A stretch of DNA of 13,185 bases from Bacteroidota bacterium (lineage in GTDB: Bacteria; Bacteroidota; Bacteroidia; Bacteroidales; Prolixibacteraceae). Each line of letters opens with the position of its first letter. Position 1 is the stretch's first letter. Where the stretch lies: NCBI GenBank assembly GCA_023488865.1, contig JAMDDG010000011.1:1-13185 (forward strand). The letters run 5' to 3'. The notes under the pieces were generated by a model. That model was not told the DNA's origin and did not search any database. It saw only the letters and a list, made by a program, of their open reading frames with translations. The position numbers were made by a program, and so were the translations under genes. Positions 1-7,234 of the stretch are shown one piece after another.

Positions 1-1247
1 ACCCTGGCCCTGATGGTGTCACTCGATTCGCCGGAGCTCATTTCGGAAAGCTTGTTAAAAGGTACCGGGACGACTTCCAAATGAATATCGATGCGGTCAA
101 GCAACGGACCGGATATCCTGTTAAGGTATTTCTGCACTACTCCCGGCACGCAGACACATGGTTTGGTCGGATGATTGTAAAAACCACAAGGGCAAGGGTT
201 CATCGAAGCTACCAACATAAAACTGGCCGGAAATTCAACTGAATTTTTTGCCCTGGATACCGTTATGGTACGGTCTTCGAGCGGCTGACGCATCACTTCC
301 AGCACGGACCTTTTAAATTCAGGCAGTTCGTCTAAGAACAAAACCCCGTTGTGCGCCAGGGAAATTTCCCCAGGCTGGGGGATTGTTCCGCCCCCAACGA
401 GTGCGGCATCAGAAATAGTATGGTGCGGACTGCGAAAAGGCCTGCAAATCATCAGCGAGGTTTCATGTTCGATCTTCCCGGCTACGGAATGGATTTTGGT
501 CGTTTCCAAAGCTTCTTTCAAAGTAAATGGAGGCAGAATAGTAGGTATCCGCTTGGCCAACATGGTCTTACCTGCACCGGGAGGTCCGATCATAATTAGG
601 TTGTGGCCACCGGCTGCAGCTATTTCCAATGCCCTTTTGACATTTTCCTGTCCCTTTACCTCCGAAAAATCAACGTCAAACCGGTTCTTACCGGAGTTAA
701 ACTCTTCGCGGGTATCTATCACGGTTTGCTTGAGCGGAATGGCACAATTGAAATAGTCAATCACCTCCCGGATGTTTTCCACACCAAAGATTTTCAGCCG
801 GTCGACCACTGCTGCTTCCCTGGCATTTTGAACCGGCACGATCAATCCTTCAAAACCTTCTTCCCTGGCCCGGATGGCAATCGGCAATACCCCTTTGATT
901 GATTGCAGTCCACCGTCGAGCGAGAGTTCGCCCATCATGACAAACCGGTCAATTTCGGGAGCATTGATCTGCTCCGAAGCAGAAAGTATGCCCATGGCAA
1001 TGGGCAAATCATAAGCAGAACCTTCCTTGTGAATATCGGCAGGGGCCATGTTGATCACGGTTTTCTTACCAGGAAGTTTAAATCCATGGAAACGCAAGGC
1101 CGCATCAATTCTTTGCTGGCTCTCCCGGACTGCAAGGTCAGCAAGGCCTACCATGTTAAATCGAATACCCCTCGAAACATCCGTTTCTATCGTGACTGTG
1201 GTAGCATCAATACCATGGACCGCGCTACCGTAGGTTTTTACCAGCAT
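1..1247 (-). CDS. YifB/ComM-family Mg-chelatase-like AAA+ ATPase, N-terminal part (C-terminus outside window)
   Basis: Read on the minus strand from the ATG at 1247-1245, this frame stays open to the left edge, giving 415 codons of a family usually near 510 residues. Residues about 1-170 form the Lon-protease-like N-terminal domain (starts MLVKTYGSAVHGIDATTV). The AAA+ core follows: Walker A GPPGAGKT at 221-228, the family signature RPFRSPHHTISDAALVGGG, Walker B VLFLDEL with D306/E307, then NPCPCGFY and a second CVC pair. The C-terminal Mg-chelatase domain lies outside the window. In the family, ComM is a hexameric DNA helicase that promotes branch migration during natural transformation. Many non-competent bacteria also carry it, so its role here is inferred. 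It is transcribed divergently from mutL. The start matches the usual family N-terminus. Confidence 0.95.
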   Translation of the reverse strand, partial: MLVKTYGSAVHGIDATTVTIETDVSRGIRFNMVGLADLAVRESQQRIDAALRFHGFKLPGKKTVINMAPADIHKEGSAYDLPIAMGILSASEQINAPEIDRFVMMGELSLDGGLQSIKGVLPIAIRAREEGFEGLIVPVQNAREAAVVDRLKIFGVENIREVIDYFNCAIPLKQTVIDTREEFNSGKNRFDVDFSEVKGQENVKRALEIAAAGGHNLIMIGPPGAGKTMLAKRIPTILPPFTLKEALETTKIHSVAGKIEHETSLMICRPFRSPHHTISDAALVGGGTIPQPGEISLAHNGVLFLDELPEFKRSVLEVMRQPLEDRTITVSRAKNSVEFPASFMLVASMNPCPCGFYNHPTKPCVCVPGVVQKYLNRISGPLLDRIDIHLEVVPVPFNKLSEMSSGESSDTIRAR

Positions 1248-1378
1248 GACTCAAAGATTATCAGCTCAATTTGGAATACCCTTAAATATACCGATATTTT
1301 TGGAAAAAAAAGAAGGAACGGGAAACAAAAAGAGGATATCTTCCAATCTTTGCACACCCCATAATTCGCTTTAGCCAT

Positions 1379-1386
1379 CAAAAATA
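1379..1386 (-). promoter_or_regulatory. Candidate Bacteroidota -7 box for the yifB-like gene
   Basis: On the minus strand the bases read TATTTTTG, a full match to the Bacteroidota -7 consensus TAnnTTTG. A TTTG lies 23 bases upstream on the same strand, at the long end of the usual spacing to the -33 element. It would give a leader of roughly 125 bases. A second, weaker box (TATATTTA) lies nearer the gene, so the assignment is tentative. Confidence 0.4.
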
Positions 1387-1391
1387 TAGCG

Positions 1392-1399
1392 TATATTTG
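1392..1399 (+). promoter_or_regulatory. Candidate Bacteroidota -7 box for mutL
   Basis: The bases read TATATTTG, a full match to TAnnTTTG. A TTTA at 1370-1373 lies 18 bases upstream as a weak -33 element. The expected transcription start is near 1405, leaving a leader of about 20 bases before the GTG start of mutL. The box lies only five bases from the opposite-strand box of the divergent gene. Confidence 0.5.
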
Positions 1400-1425
1400 C
1401 TTGAACATTCAAAATTGCTTCATCC

Positions 1426-3309
1426 GTGTCTGACTTTATCCATCTTTTACCCGACTCCGTTGCCAACCAGATTGCTGCCGGTGAGGTTATCCAGCGCCCG
1501 GCATCGGTGGTCAAAGAATTGGTCGAGAATGCCATTGATGCAGGGGGTGATTCCATCACGGTAAATGTCAAAGATGCCGGCCGCACCCTAATCCAGGTAA
1601 CGGATAACGGAAAGGGTATGTCGCCCACCGATGCGCGAATGTCGTTTGAGCGCCACGCCACTTCAAAAATAAAAGAAGCCAACGATCTGTTCTCAATTCG
1701 TACGATGGGCTTTCGCGGGGAAGCGCTGGCTTCAATAGCTTCGGTTGCTGACGTTGAGTTGCGTACCCGGCAGCAGGGAGAAGAGTTAGGCACCTATTTG
1801 CACATCCTCGGTTCTGTATTGCAAAAACAACAAACCGATCAATGTCCTGAAGGTTCCAATTTTGCGGTTAAAAATCTATTTTTCAATGTTCCTGCCCGGA
1901 GAAAATTTTTAAAATCAAATAGTTACGAGTTAAAAAATATTATCACCGAAATACAGCGGATCGCGCTTGCCAATCCGGAATTGGCCTTTTCTGTCTTTCA
2001 CAACCAGTCGCCGGTGTACGAACTGCCGGCCGAAAATATCCGGAAGCGGATTGTAAGCCTTTTTGGAAAGGCAATCAACCAAAGTCTTACGCCGGTTGAG
2101 GTCGAAACTACGCTCGTCAAAGTATCTGGGTTTATTGGTCAGCCAAAGTTTGCCAAAAAAAGTTTTGGAGAGCAGTTTTTCTTTGTGAACGGCCGCTTCA
2201 TGAAGCATCCTTTCTTTCACCGGGCGGTGATGCATGCTTATGAACGGATTCTGCCTCCGGATTCAGTTCCCTCCTATTTTCTCTATTTTGAAGTAGATCC
2301 GTCAACCATCGATATCAACATCCATCCTACCAAAACAGAGATAAAATTTGAAGACGAACAGGCTATCTGGCATATTATCAGCGCCTGTATCCGGGAAGCA
2401 ATCGGCAGATACAACCTGATGCCGGCCATCGATTTCGATCAGGACGGATCCATTGATATTCCGCTGCCACCGGGAAAAGGGAGCAGTATCGCTCCCCCCG
2501 AGATTGAAATCAACCGCCATTACAACCCATTTCAACAAGAGGGCTATCCGGGTTACCGAACAGACCTGAGAAGAGATACTGTCAACAACGGCCAATGGGA
2601 AAAACTTTACTCGGGGATGGAGAGGGGAGGCGAAGAGGGAGACGGGAAGAGCGAAGAGGGAAATGATTTTACCTTAGGGAGTCAGCAAGGAGAGAGCGAA
2701 AATGGTCAGTCAAGGCTTCAAATCGATGAAGATCAACCTTTTCAGTCGGTCAGTTTCCTTCAGCTGAAAAACAGATATTTGTTAACGCCGGTAAAGTCGG
2801 GACTAATGGTAATCGACCAGCGGGAAGCCCATGCCAGGATCCTGTTTGAAAATTTCATGCGAAATTTCAATTCCCATCTGGCTGTCAGTCAGCGGCAGCT
2901 ATTTCCGCCTGTTCTTCAGTTAAATGCAGCCGATGCTGAAATTTTGAACGCCCTCCGGGACGAACTGCATCAGCTCGGGTTTGAGATCAGGCCGGAAGCC
3001 AATCACCAATTTTACATTGACGGGACGCCCGGAGTGTTGAGTCATTTGGATGCAAAAGATCTGGTAGAAAGGGTAATCGCCTCTTTTCAGGACCGGCCTG
3101 TCGACCTGATGGACGAGATCAAAGCGCAACTTGCCTTAGTGCTGGCCCAATCCTCCGCAATAAACTATGGCATCCCATTGAAGCAGGAAGAGATAAATGC
3201 GCTTTTCAACCAGCTTTTTGCCTGTCAGTCGCCGGCATTCTCGCCTTCCGGGAAGAAAATCATCTCAATCATTGCGTTAGCTGACATTGAAAATCTACTT
3301 AAAGAGTAG
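1426..3309 (+). CDS. mutL: DNA mismatch repair protein MutL
   Basis: This 627-residue protein is the mismatch-repair matchmaker ATPase that couples MutS to downstream steps. The N-terminal GHKL ATPase is intact: KELVEN with E31 and N35, TDNGKGM with D60, RHATSK, and GFRGEAL at 95-101. A low-complexity acidic/glycine linker covers about 380-430. The C-terminal dimerisation domain keeps a clamp-binding motif, QRQLFP, at 489-494. The endonuclease motifs are degenerate. The DQHA(X)2E(X)4E site reads DQREAHARILFE (464-475). The ACHGS-type motif reads AQSSAINYG (574-582). The final CPHGRP reads SPSGKK (606-611). The protein is therefore probably nuclease-deficient, by inference. The GTG start puts the family N-terminus (SDFIHLLPDSVANQIAAGEV) in register. 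A candidate promoter lies at 1392-1399. Confidence 0.97.
   Translation: MSDFIHLLPDSVANQIAAGEVIQRPASVVKELVENAIDAGGDSITVNVKDAGRTLIQVTDNGKGMSPTDARMSFERHATSKIKEANDLFSIRTMGFRGEALASIASVADVELRTRQQGEELGTYLHILGSVLQKQQTDQCPEGSNFAVKNLFFNVPARRKFLKSNSYELKNIITEIQRIALANPELAFSVFHNQSPVYELPAENIRKRIVSLFGKAINQSLTPVEVETTLVKVSGFIGQPKFAKKSFGEQFFFVNGRFMKHPFFHRAVMHAYERILPPDSVPSYFLYFEVDPSTIDINIHPTKTEIKFEDEQAIWHIISACIREAIGRYNLMPAIDFDQDGSIDIPLPPGKGSSIAPPEIEINRHYNPFQQEGYPGYRTDLRRDTVNNGQWEKLYSGMERGGEEGDGKSEEGNDFTLGSQQGESENGQSRLQIDEDQPFQSVSFLQLKNRYLLTPVKSGLMVIDQREAHARILFENFMRNFNSHLAVSQRQLFPPVLQLNAADAEILNALRDELHQLGFEIRPEANHQFYIDGTPGVLSHLDAKDLVERVIASFQDRPVDLMDEIKAQLALVLAQSSAINYGIPLKQEEINALFNQLFACQSPAFSPSGKKIISIIALADIENLLKE
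2613..2663 (+). repeat. Near-homopurine tract with a 21-bp direct repeat in the mutL linker
   Basis: About 50 bases are almost all purine on the coding strand, interrupted by only four pyrimidines. The 11-mer GCGAAGAGGGA occurs at 2630-2640 and again at 2651-2661, a 21-bp (seven-codon) period that keeps the reading frame. It encodes Gly/Glu-rich sequence in the flexible linker between the ATPase and C-terminal domains of MutL. The codons used here (AGG, GGG, GGA) differ from the flanking gene. Confidence 0.7.
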
Positions 3310-3328
3310 CGTATCTCGTCCTATTCCT

Positions 3329-3336
3329 TATTTTTG
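3329..3336 (+). promoter_or_regulatory. Candidate Bacteroidota -7 box for the rhomboid operon
   Basis: The bases read TATTTTTG, matching TAnnTTTG, 20 bases after the mutL stop and 26 bases before the ATG of the first rhomboid. No good TTTG -33 element lies at the expected distance. Read-through from mutL is also possible. Confidence 0.4.
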
Positions 3337-3362
3337 CAAAACAGATCTGAAAATTTAGTATT

Positions 3363-4181
3363 ATGCAATATCGTCCTGCCTCCCCTTTATCAATTCCGCC
3401 CGTTGTCAAGAACCTGATCATGATCAACGTGCTCATGCTGGTGGCAACATGGGCATTGAAATCAACCGGATTGGATCTCACTGAGAAATTAGGACTTTAT
3501 TATCCGGGTTCTACTCATTTCAGGCCTTATCAACTGGTAACGCATATTTTTATGCATGCCAATTTCATGCACTTGTTTTTCAACATGTTCGCTTTGTATA
3601 TGTTTGGAAAAGTGTTGGAAATGGTTTGGGGTCCGAAACGGTTTCTGATCTATTTTCTGGTAACCGGATTAGGCGCTGCGACCCTCCATCTTTTTGTAAA
3701 CTACCTTGAATTGTCTCATGTTGCCAGAACGGTAGATGCTTTTGTGAACACCCCTTCGCCCGAACTCCTTGCCTCCTTTGTCAAAGCCAACCTGGGAGGT
3801 CATGCCGCTCCCTGGGTTCACGACTTTATCAACAAATGGTATGAAGCACCCGGCAATCCCGCTTATGCCCAGCAAGGGGTTGAACTGGTTCAGAAGATTT
3901 TCGAAGAAAGAATTGACATTCCTACCGTAGGTGCATCAGGTGCGGTATTTGGTATTTTGTTGGCTTTCGGTGTGCTCTTCCCCAATACAGAATTGATGTT
4001 GCTTTTCCCTCCGGTCCCTATCAAGGCCAAATACTTTGTGATCGGGTACGGTTTAATTGAACTCTATCTGGGCTTTACGCAATCAAACAGCGATGTGGCC
4101 CATTTCGCCCATCTTGGCGGGATGCTGTTCGGATACCTGCTGTTAAGATACTGGAATGTTAGCTCGAAGAATTTTTATTGA
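3363..4181 (+). CDS. Rhomboid-family intramembrane serine protease with a long TM3-TM4 insertion
   Basis: This 272-residue polytopic membrane protein has the rhomboid core of about six membrane helices. The HANFMHLFFNMFALYMFG segment supplies the histidine and oxyanion-hole asparagine (N74). VGASGAVFG carries the catalytic serine S192. VAHFAHLGG near the C-terminus carries the catalytic histidine H250. Rhomboids cleave transmembrane substrates within the bilayer, here presumably in the inner membrane. Between helix 3 and the catalytic serine there is an insertion of about 70 residues (about 114-186) rich in charged and aromatic residues. It should lie on the periplasmic side if GlpG topology holds. 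The next rhomboid gene starts 12 bases downstream, so the two are likely co-transcribed. The substrate is unknown. Confidence 0.93.
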   Translation: MQYRPASPLSIPPVVKNLIMINVLMLVATWALKSTGLDLTEKLGLYYPGSTHFRPYQLVTHIFMHANFMHLFFNMFALYMFGKVLEMVWGPKRFLIYFLVTGLGAATLHLFVNYLELSHVARTVDAFVNTPSPELLASFVKANLGGHAAPWVHDFINKWYEAPGNPAYAQQGVELVQKIFEERIDIPTVGASGAVFGILLAFGVLFPNTELMLLFPPVPIKAKYFVIGYGLIELYLGFTQSNSDVAHFAHLGGMLFGYLLLRYWNVSSKNFY

Positions 4182-4193
4182 AGTGACAATAAT

Positions 4194-5075
4194 ATGGGAA
4201 TTACCGATGAGATTAAACTTTCTTACCAGCATGGATCCTATCTAACGAAGCTGATCTACATCAACCTCGCGATTTGGGTTCTGGTTAGGCTGACTGCAGT
4301 AATTATGATCCTCGGGGGTAACGATAATCTCTCTTATATCGATTGGCTGTCCCTGCCTGCCTCATTTGGTCAATTTATAACGCGACCGTGGACACTGGTC
4401 ACCTACATGTTTCTTCATTATGAGTTGCTGCACCTGCTTTTCAATATGTTGTGGCTTTATTCCTTCGGTCGGATTTTCCTTGAATACCATCAACCACGCA
4501 AATTACTGTATATCTATCTTTTGGGTGGTTTATCCGGCGGTCTTTTTTTTATGGCCGCCTACAACTTCTTCCCCTATTTTCAACACGCCCTCGCTTTCAC
4601 CCAACTTCTGGGAGCTTCAGCTTCCGTAATCGCCATTGTGATTGCGACAGCCGTCTATGTCCCAAATCATGAGATCCATCTGATCCTTGTGGGCCCGGTT
4701 AAAATTAAATGGATTGCCCTTTTCTCCATAGTCCTGTACTTTGTCAGCCTTACCGGGGAAAATGCAGGTGGTAACTTTGCCCACCTGGGTGGTGCATTTT
4801 GGGGTTTTTTGTACATGACCTTGTTAAAATCGGGATTTGACATTTCGGTCCGAACCGAACAGTTTTTTGACAGGCTTTTTAGCTGGCCAAAGCCCAAAAG
4901 AAAGCTTAAAGTCGAATATAATTCAGGCAATTACCGCGAATACGCCTACAACAAGCACAAAAAAGCGGAACAGGAAGAGATCAACCGAATGTTGGACAAA
5001 ATCAGCACTTCCGGTTACGACTCTTTGACCGCAGATGAAAAGGAGATGCTCTTCAGGATGAGTGGTAAAAAATGA
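4194..5075 (+). CDS. Second rhomboid-family intramembrane protease with a cytoplasmic tail
   Basis: This 293-residue rhomboid has HYELLHLLFNMLWLYSFG (N84), the serine motif LLGASASV (S142), and NFAHLGGAFWG (H197), so the Ser-His dyad is complete. The residue after the serine is alanine rather than the common glycine (GASA instead of GASG). Unlike its upstream neighbour it has only a short loop between helix 3 and the serine. It instead carries a hydrophilic tail of about 80 residues (214-293). This ends in a charged motif containing INRMLDKISTSGYDSLT, resembling tails seen on Bacteroidota rhomboids; that resemblance is recalled, not searched. The tail should be cytoplasmic. The two neighbours are similar in fold but clearly diverged, so they probably have different substrates. 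Confidence 0.93.
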   Translation: MGITDEIKLSYQHGSYLTKLIYINLAIWVLVRLTAVIMILGGNDNLSYIDWLSLPASFGQFITRPWTLVTYMFLHYELLHLLFNMLWLYSFGRIFLEYHQPRKLLYIYLLGGLSGGLFFMAAYNFFPYFQHALAFTQLLGASASVIAIVIATAVYVPNHEIHLILVGPVKIKWIALFSIVLYFVSLTGENAGGNFAHLGGAFWGFLYMTLLKSGFDISVRTEQFFDRLFSWPKPKRKLKVEYNSGNYREYAYNKHKKAEQEEINRMLDKISTSGYDSLTADEKEMLFRMSGKK

Positions 5076-5149
5076 AACGGACATGAGAAAATTTTCCACG
5101 CACTGGAGGAGAATTCCATAAGACTGCTGAAAAACAAAATTCTAAACAC

Positions 5150-6241
5150 ATGGGGGAAAAAAACTTTAGAAATTTTTTTTCAAAATTCGGGTTCTTCCTT
5201 AACCTTGGTTTTGGCGGGTTGCTTTTGATTGTGTACTTATCTTTTTATATTCCACCCGACAGTTTTTGGCCTGCCCCTTTTTTAGGGTTATTGTATCCCT
5301 ATATTCTGATGGTCAATCTGGTATTTGTCTGCCTGTATGCACTGTTACAATCAAGAAAAATACTGCTCTCATTCTTGATTATCCTTCTCGGTTATCAACA
5401 CTTTTTAAATTTTATCCAACCAATACCCAATTTCAGGCCCTCAACTGTTGGATTAAAGATTCTCAGTTACAACGTACACTATTTTTCAGCCGACATCGCC
5501 AAAAAGCAAAACGACAATCCCAGGATACTTGCCTATCTGCAAAAGGTGGATGCCGATATCATTTGCCTCCAGGAAACAAGGCTGTTTAAAACAGGGAAGC
5601 TGAGCCCGGATGGCATCAGGGATGCATTGCCGGGGATCCGGCACTACCAGTTGGCCCACTCCATCTCCAACGCCGGGCCAATGACCTTGTCAAAATTCCC
5701 CATTGTTCGGTTAGGGGAGATCCGCTTCGAACACAGCGCCAATATGGTACTTTTTTCGGATATTTTGCTCCGTCCGAATGACACGATCAGGATTTACAAC
5801 TGTCATTTTCAATCGTACAGGATCACACCGGAAGATTATTCGCTCACCGATCCGGATAAAACAGGAACAAATGAACAACAACTTTTGGAAGCCAGGCTGA
5901 TCACAAAAAAGATGATCCTTGCATTTTCGATCCGGGCCCAACAATCCAGGACTGTAGCTGCCCATATTAGAAAATGTCCTTATCCGGTGATTGTTTGCGG
6001 TGATTTCAACGACACGCCGCTCTCGTACACTTACTACAATCTGGGAAAACAGTTAAAAGATGCATTTACCGAAGCCGGATTTGGGATTTCAAGTACTTAC
6101 AACGGCATTTCACCTTTCTTCCGTATTGATTATATTCTTTACAATCAAAGTTTTAATGCTGTATTCTACCGGCGCGAACGGATTGATTTGTCTGATCATT
6201 TCCCGGTGTTTGCCATTCTAAAAGTGCCTGGCGTGAATTAA
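5150..6241 (+). CDS. Membrane-anchored endonuclease/exonuclease/phosphatase (EEP) family protein
   Basis: This 363-residue protein begins with about three hydrophobic helices (roughly 13-32, 43-66 and 72-88). An EEP catalytic domain follows from about 101. Its metal-site and catalytic motifs are visible: LKILSYNVH (N108), CLQETR (E142), NCHFQS (H219), VCGDFNDTP (D285, N287), FRIDYILYN (D327) and LSDHFPV (D349, H350). The family hydrolyses phosphodiester or phosphomonoester bonds in nucleic acids, lipids or inositides. The substrate cannot be told from sequence. Basic N-terminus and the QSRK loop after helix 2 suggest the catalytic domain faces the periplasm, which is an inference. It lies 74 bases after the second rhomboid with no obvious promoter between, so it is probably in the same operon. 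Confidence 0.9.
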   Translation: MGEKNFRNFFSKFGFFLNLGFGGLLLIVYLSFYIPPDSFWPAPFLGLLYPYILMVNLVFVCLYALLQSRKILLSFLIILLGYQHFLNFIQPIPNFRPSTVGLKILSYNVHYFSADIAKKQNDNPRILAYLQKVDADIICLQETRLFKTGKLSPDGIRDALPGIRHYQLAHSISNAGPMTLSKFPIVRLGEIRFEHSANMVLFSDILLRPNDTIRIYNCHFQSYRITPEDYSLTDPDKTGTNEQQLLEARLITKKMILAFSIRAQQSRTVAAHIRKCPYPVIVCGDFNDTPLSYTYYNLGKQLKDAFTEAGFGISSTYNGISPFFRIDYILYNQSFNAVFYRRERIDLSDHFPVFAILKVPGVN

Positions 6242-6426
6242 ATCCTTCAAATACAACTAACATTCCAAGTTATATTATCTTATATCTCATAACTCATAAT
6301 TCATGCATTAGTATCCCGATCTATTGAGCCGGAGGGGTTGATGCCGTTTTAATGCCAGACACCTCCATATAATAGTCAGAAAAATCATTTTACACATTCC
6401 ATCAGATTTATTTTATTTTAATGAAG
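6242..6426. other. Intergenic region between the EEP gene and the two-component system
   Basis: No coding frame is supported here. The first half is AT-rich with short CATAA/TCAT repeats. The second half holds a nested inverted repeat: CTATT at 6321-6325 with AATAG at 6371-6375, and inside it GGAGG at 6331-6335 with CCTCC at 6362-6366. The loop is long and no T-run follows, so it is not a standard intrinsic terminator. Confidence 0.45.
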
Positions 6427-6434
6427 TATATTTG
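6427..6434 (+). promoter_or_regulatory. Candidate Bacteroidota -7 box for the response regulator
   Basis: The bases read TATATTTG, a full TAnnTTTG match. A TTTA at 6407-6410 lies 16 bases upstream, a short spacing for a -33 element. The box ends only five bases before the ATG at 6440, so transcription would begin at or next to the start codon and give a leaderless mRNA. An in-frame TGA at 6422-6424 rules out a longer protein. Confidence 0.5.
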
Positions 6435-6439
6435 GCTTT

Positions 6440-7234
6440 ATGAAAAAATACCGGGCCCTAATTATTGATGACGAAAAGAACGTACGCGATGTTTTGGAGT
6501 TATTGCTGATCCAATATTGCGATAATGTTGAAGTTGTCGCCATTGCCCAATCTGCTGCTGAAGGACGTGAATTTCTAAAAACGCATCACATTGATTTTAT
6601 TTTTCTGGATATTTCGATGCCCAAAGAAGACGGTTTCACTTTTCTGACTACTATTCCAAAAGAAGATTACAGTATTATATTTGTCACGGCTTTCGAAGAA
6701 TACGCATTAAAGGCGCTAAAAGCAAGTGCCATCGACTATTTGTTAAAACCCATCAATCCCCTGGAGTTATGCGAAGCTGTATCCAAAGCTGTTCATCACC
6801 ATGAATTACGCCAAAGCCATGATCAGGAGAAAATAAATTACCGCCAATCACTTGAAAATCTCAATGAAAATATAAATTTAGGGTTTAAGCCTATTACCAG
6901 GATAACTGTGGCAGAGCAATTTGGATTCCAGCTTGTTAATACCTCTGACATTATGTATCTCGAAGCTGATAGCAATTATACGATACTGCATCTGTCCGGA
7001 TTAAAAAAAATAGTCGCAACCAGAACCATGGGGGATTTTGAAAAAATCCTGGACCCCTTTTCTTTTTTCCGAATCCACAAATCAATTATCATCAACATCA
7101 ATCACCTGAAAGCTTATTCAAGTTACCAGGGAAATTTTGTAGAATTAAATGACGGAACCTCTTTAAATATTTCCCGCAGGCGATTGAATGACTTTCGTGA
7201 AGCCATCAAACATTTCACCATATCAATTGACTGA
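6440..7234 (+). CDS. LytTR-family response regulator
   Basis: This 264-residue protein is a LytR/AlgR-type transcription regulator. The receiver domain (about 3-120) shows the acidic pair D10/D11, the phosphoacceptor D57 in FIFLDISMPKEDG, T83 in FVTAF and K103 in LLKPINP. A linker of about 30 residues leads to the LytTR DNA-binding domain (about 152-258), with YLEADSNYTILHL, FFRIHKSIIININHL and the terminal NISRRRLNDFREAI. Such regulators bind pairs of short direct repeats after phosphorylation by a LytS-type kinase. The kinase gene overlaps its 3' end, so the two are a cognate pair. The ATG at 6440 gives the usual family N-terminus (KKYRALIIDDE). Confidence 0.96.
   Translation: MKKYRALIIDDEKNVRDVLELLLIQYCDNVEVVAIAQSAAEGREFLKTHHIDFIFLDISMPKEDGFTFLTTIPKEDYSIIFVTAFEEYALKALKASAIDYLLKPINPLELCEAVSKAVHHHELRQSHDQEKINYRQSLENLNENINLGFKPITRITVAEQFGFQLVNTSDIMYLEADSNYTILHLSGLKKIVATRTMGDFEKILDPFSFFRIHKSIIININHLKAYSSYQGNFVELNDGTSLNISRRRLNDFREAIKHFTISID

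Noticed and set aside
349..1364. Several plus-strand open frames of 82-153 codons across the left end
   Set aside because: They overlap, on the opposite strand, a clear YifB/ComM-family reading frame with Walker A and B motifs; their translations show no domain features.
1371..1793. A 140-codon minus-strand frame at the mutL start
   Set aside because: It lies antisense to the conserved MutL ATPase motifs and shows no recognisable protein features.
3363..5075. The two rhomboids as a recent tandem duplication
   Set aside because: They share only the family core motifs and differ in loop insertion and C-terminal tail, so any duplication is old.
5083..5121. A 12-codon frame starting at an ATGA overlap just after the second rhomboid, with a GGAGG inside it
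   Set aside because: Too short to support, no hydrophobic or conserved pattern, and the GGAGG is about 40 bases from the next real start codon.
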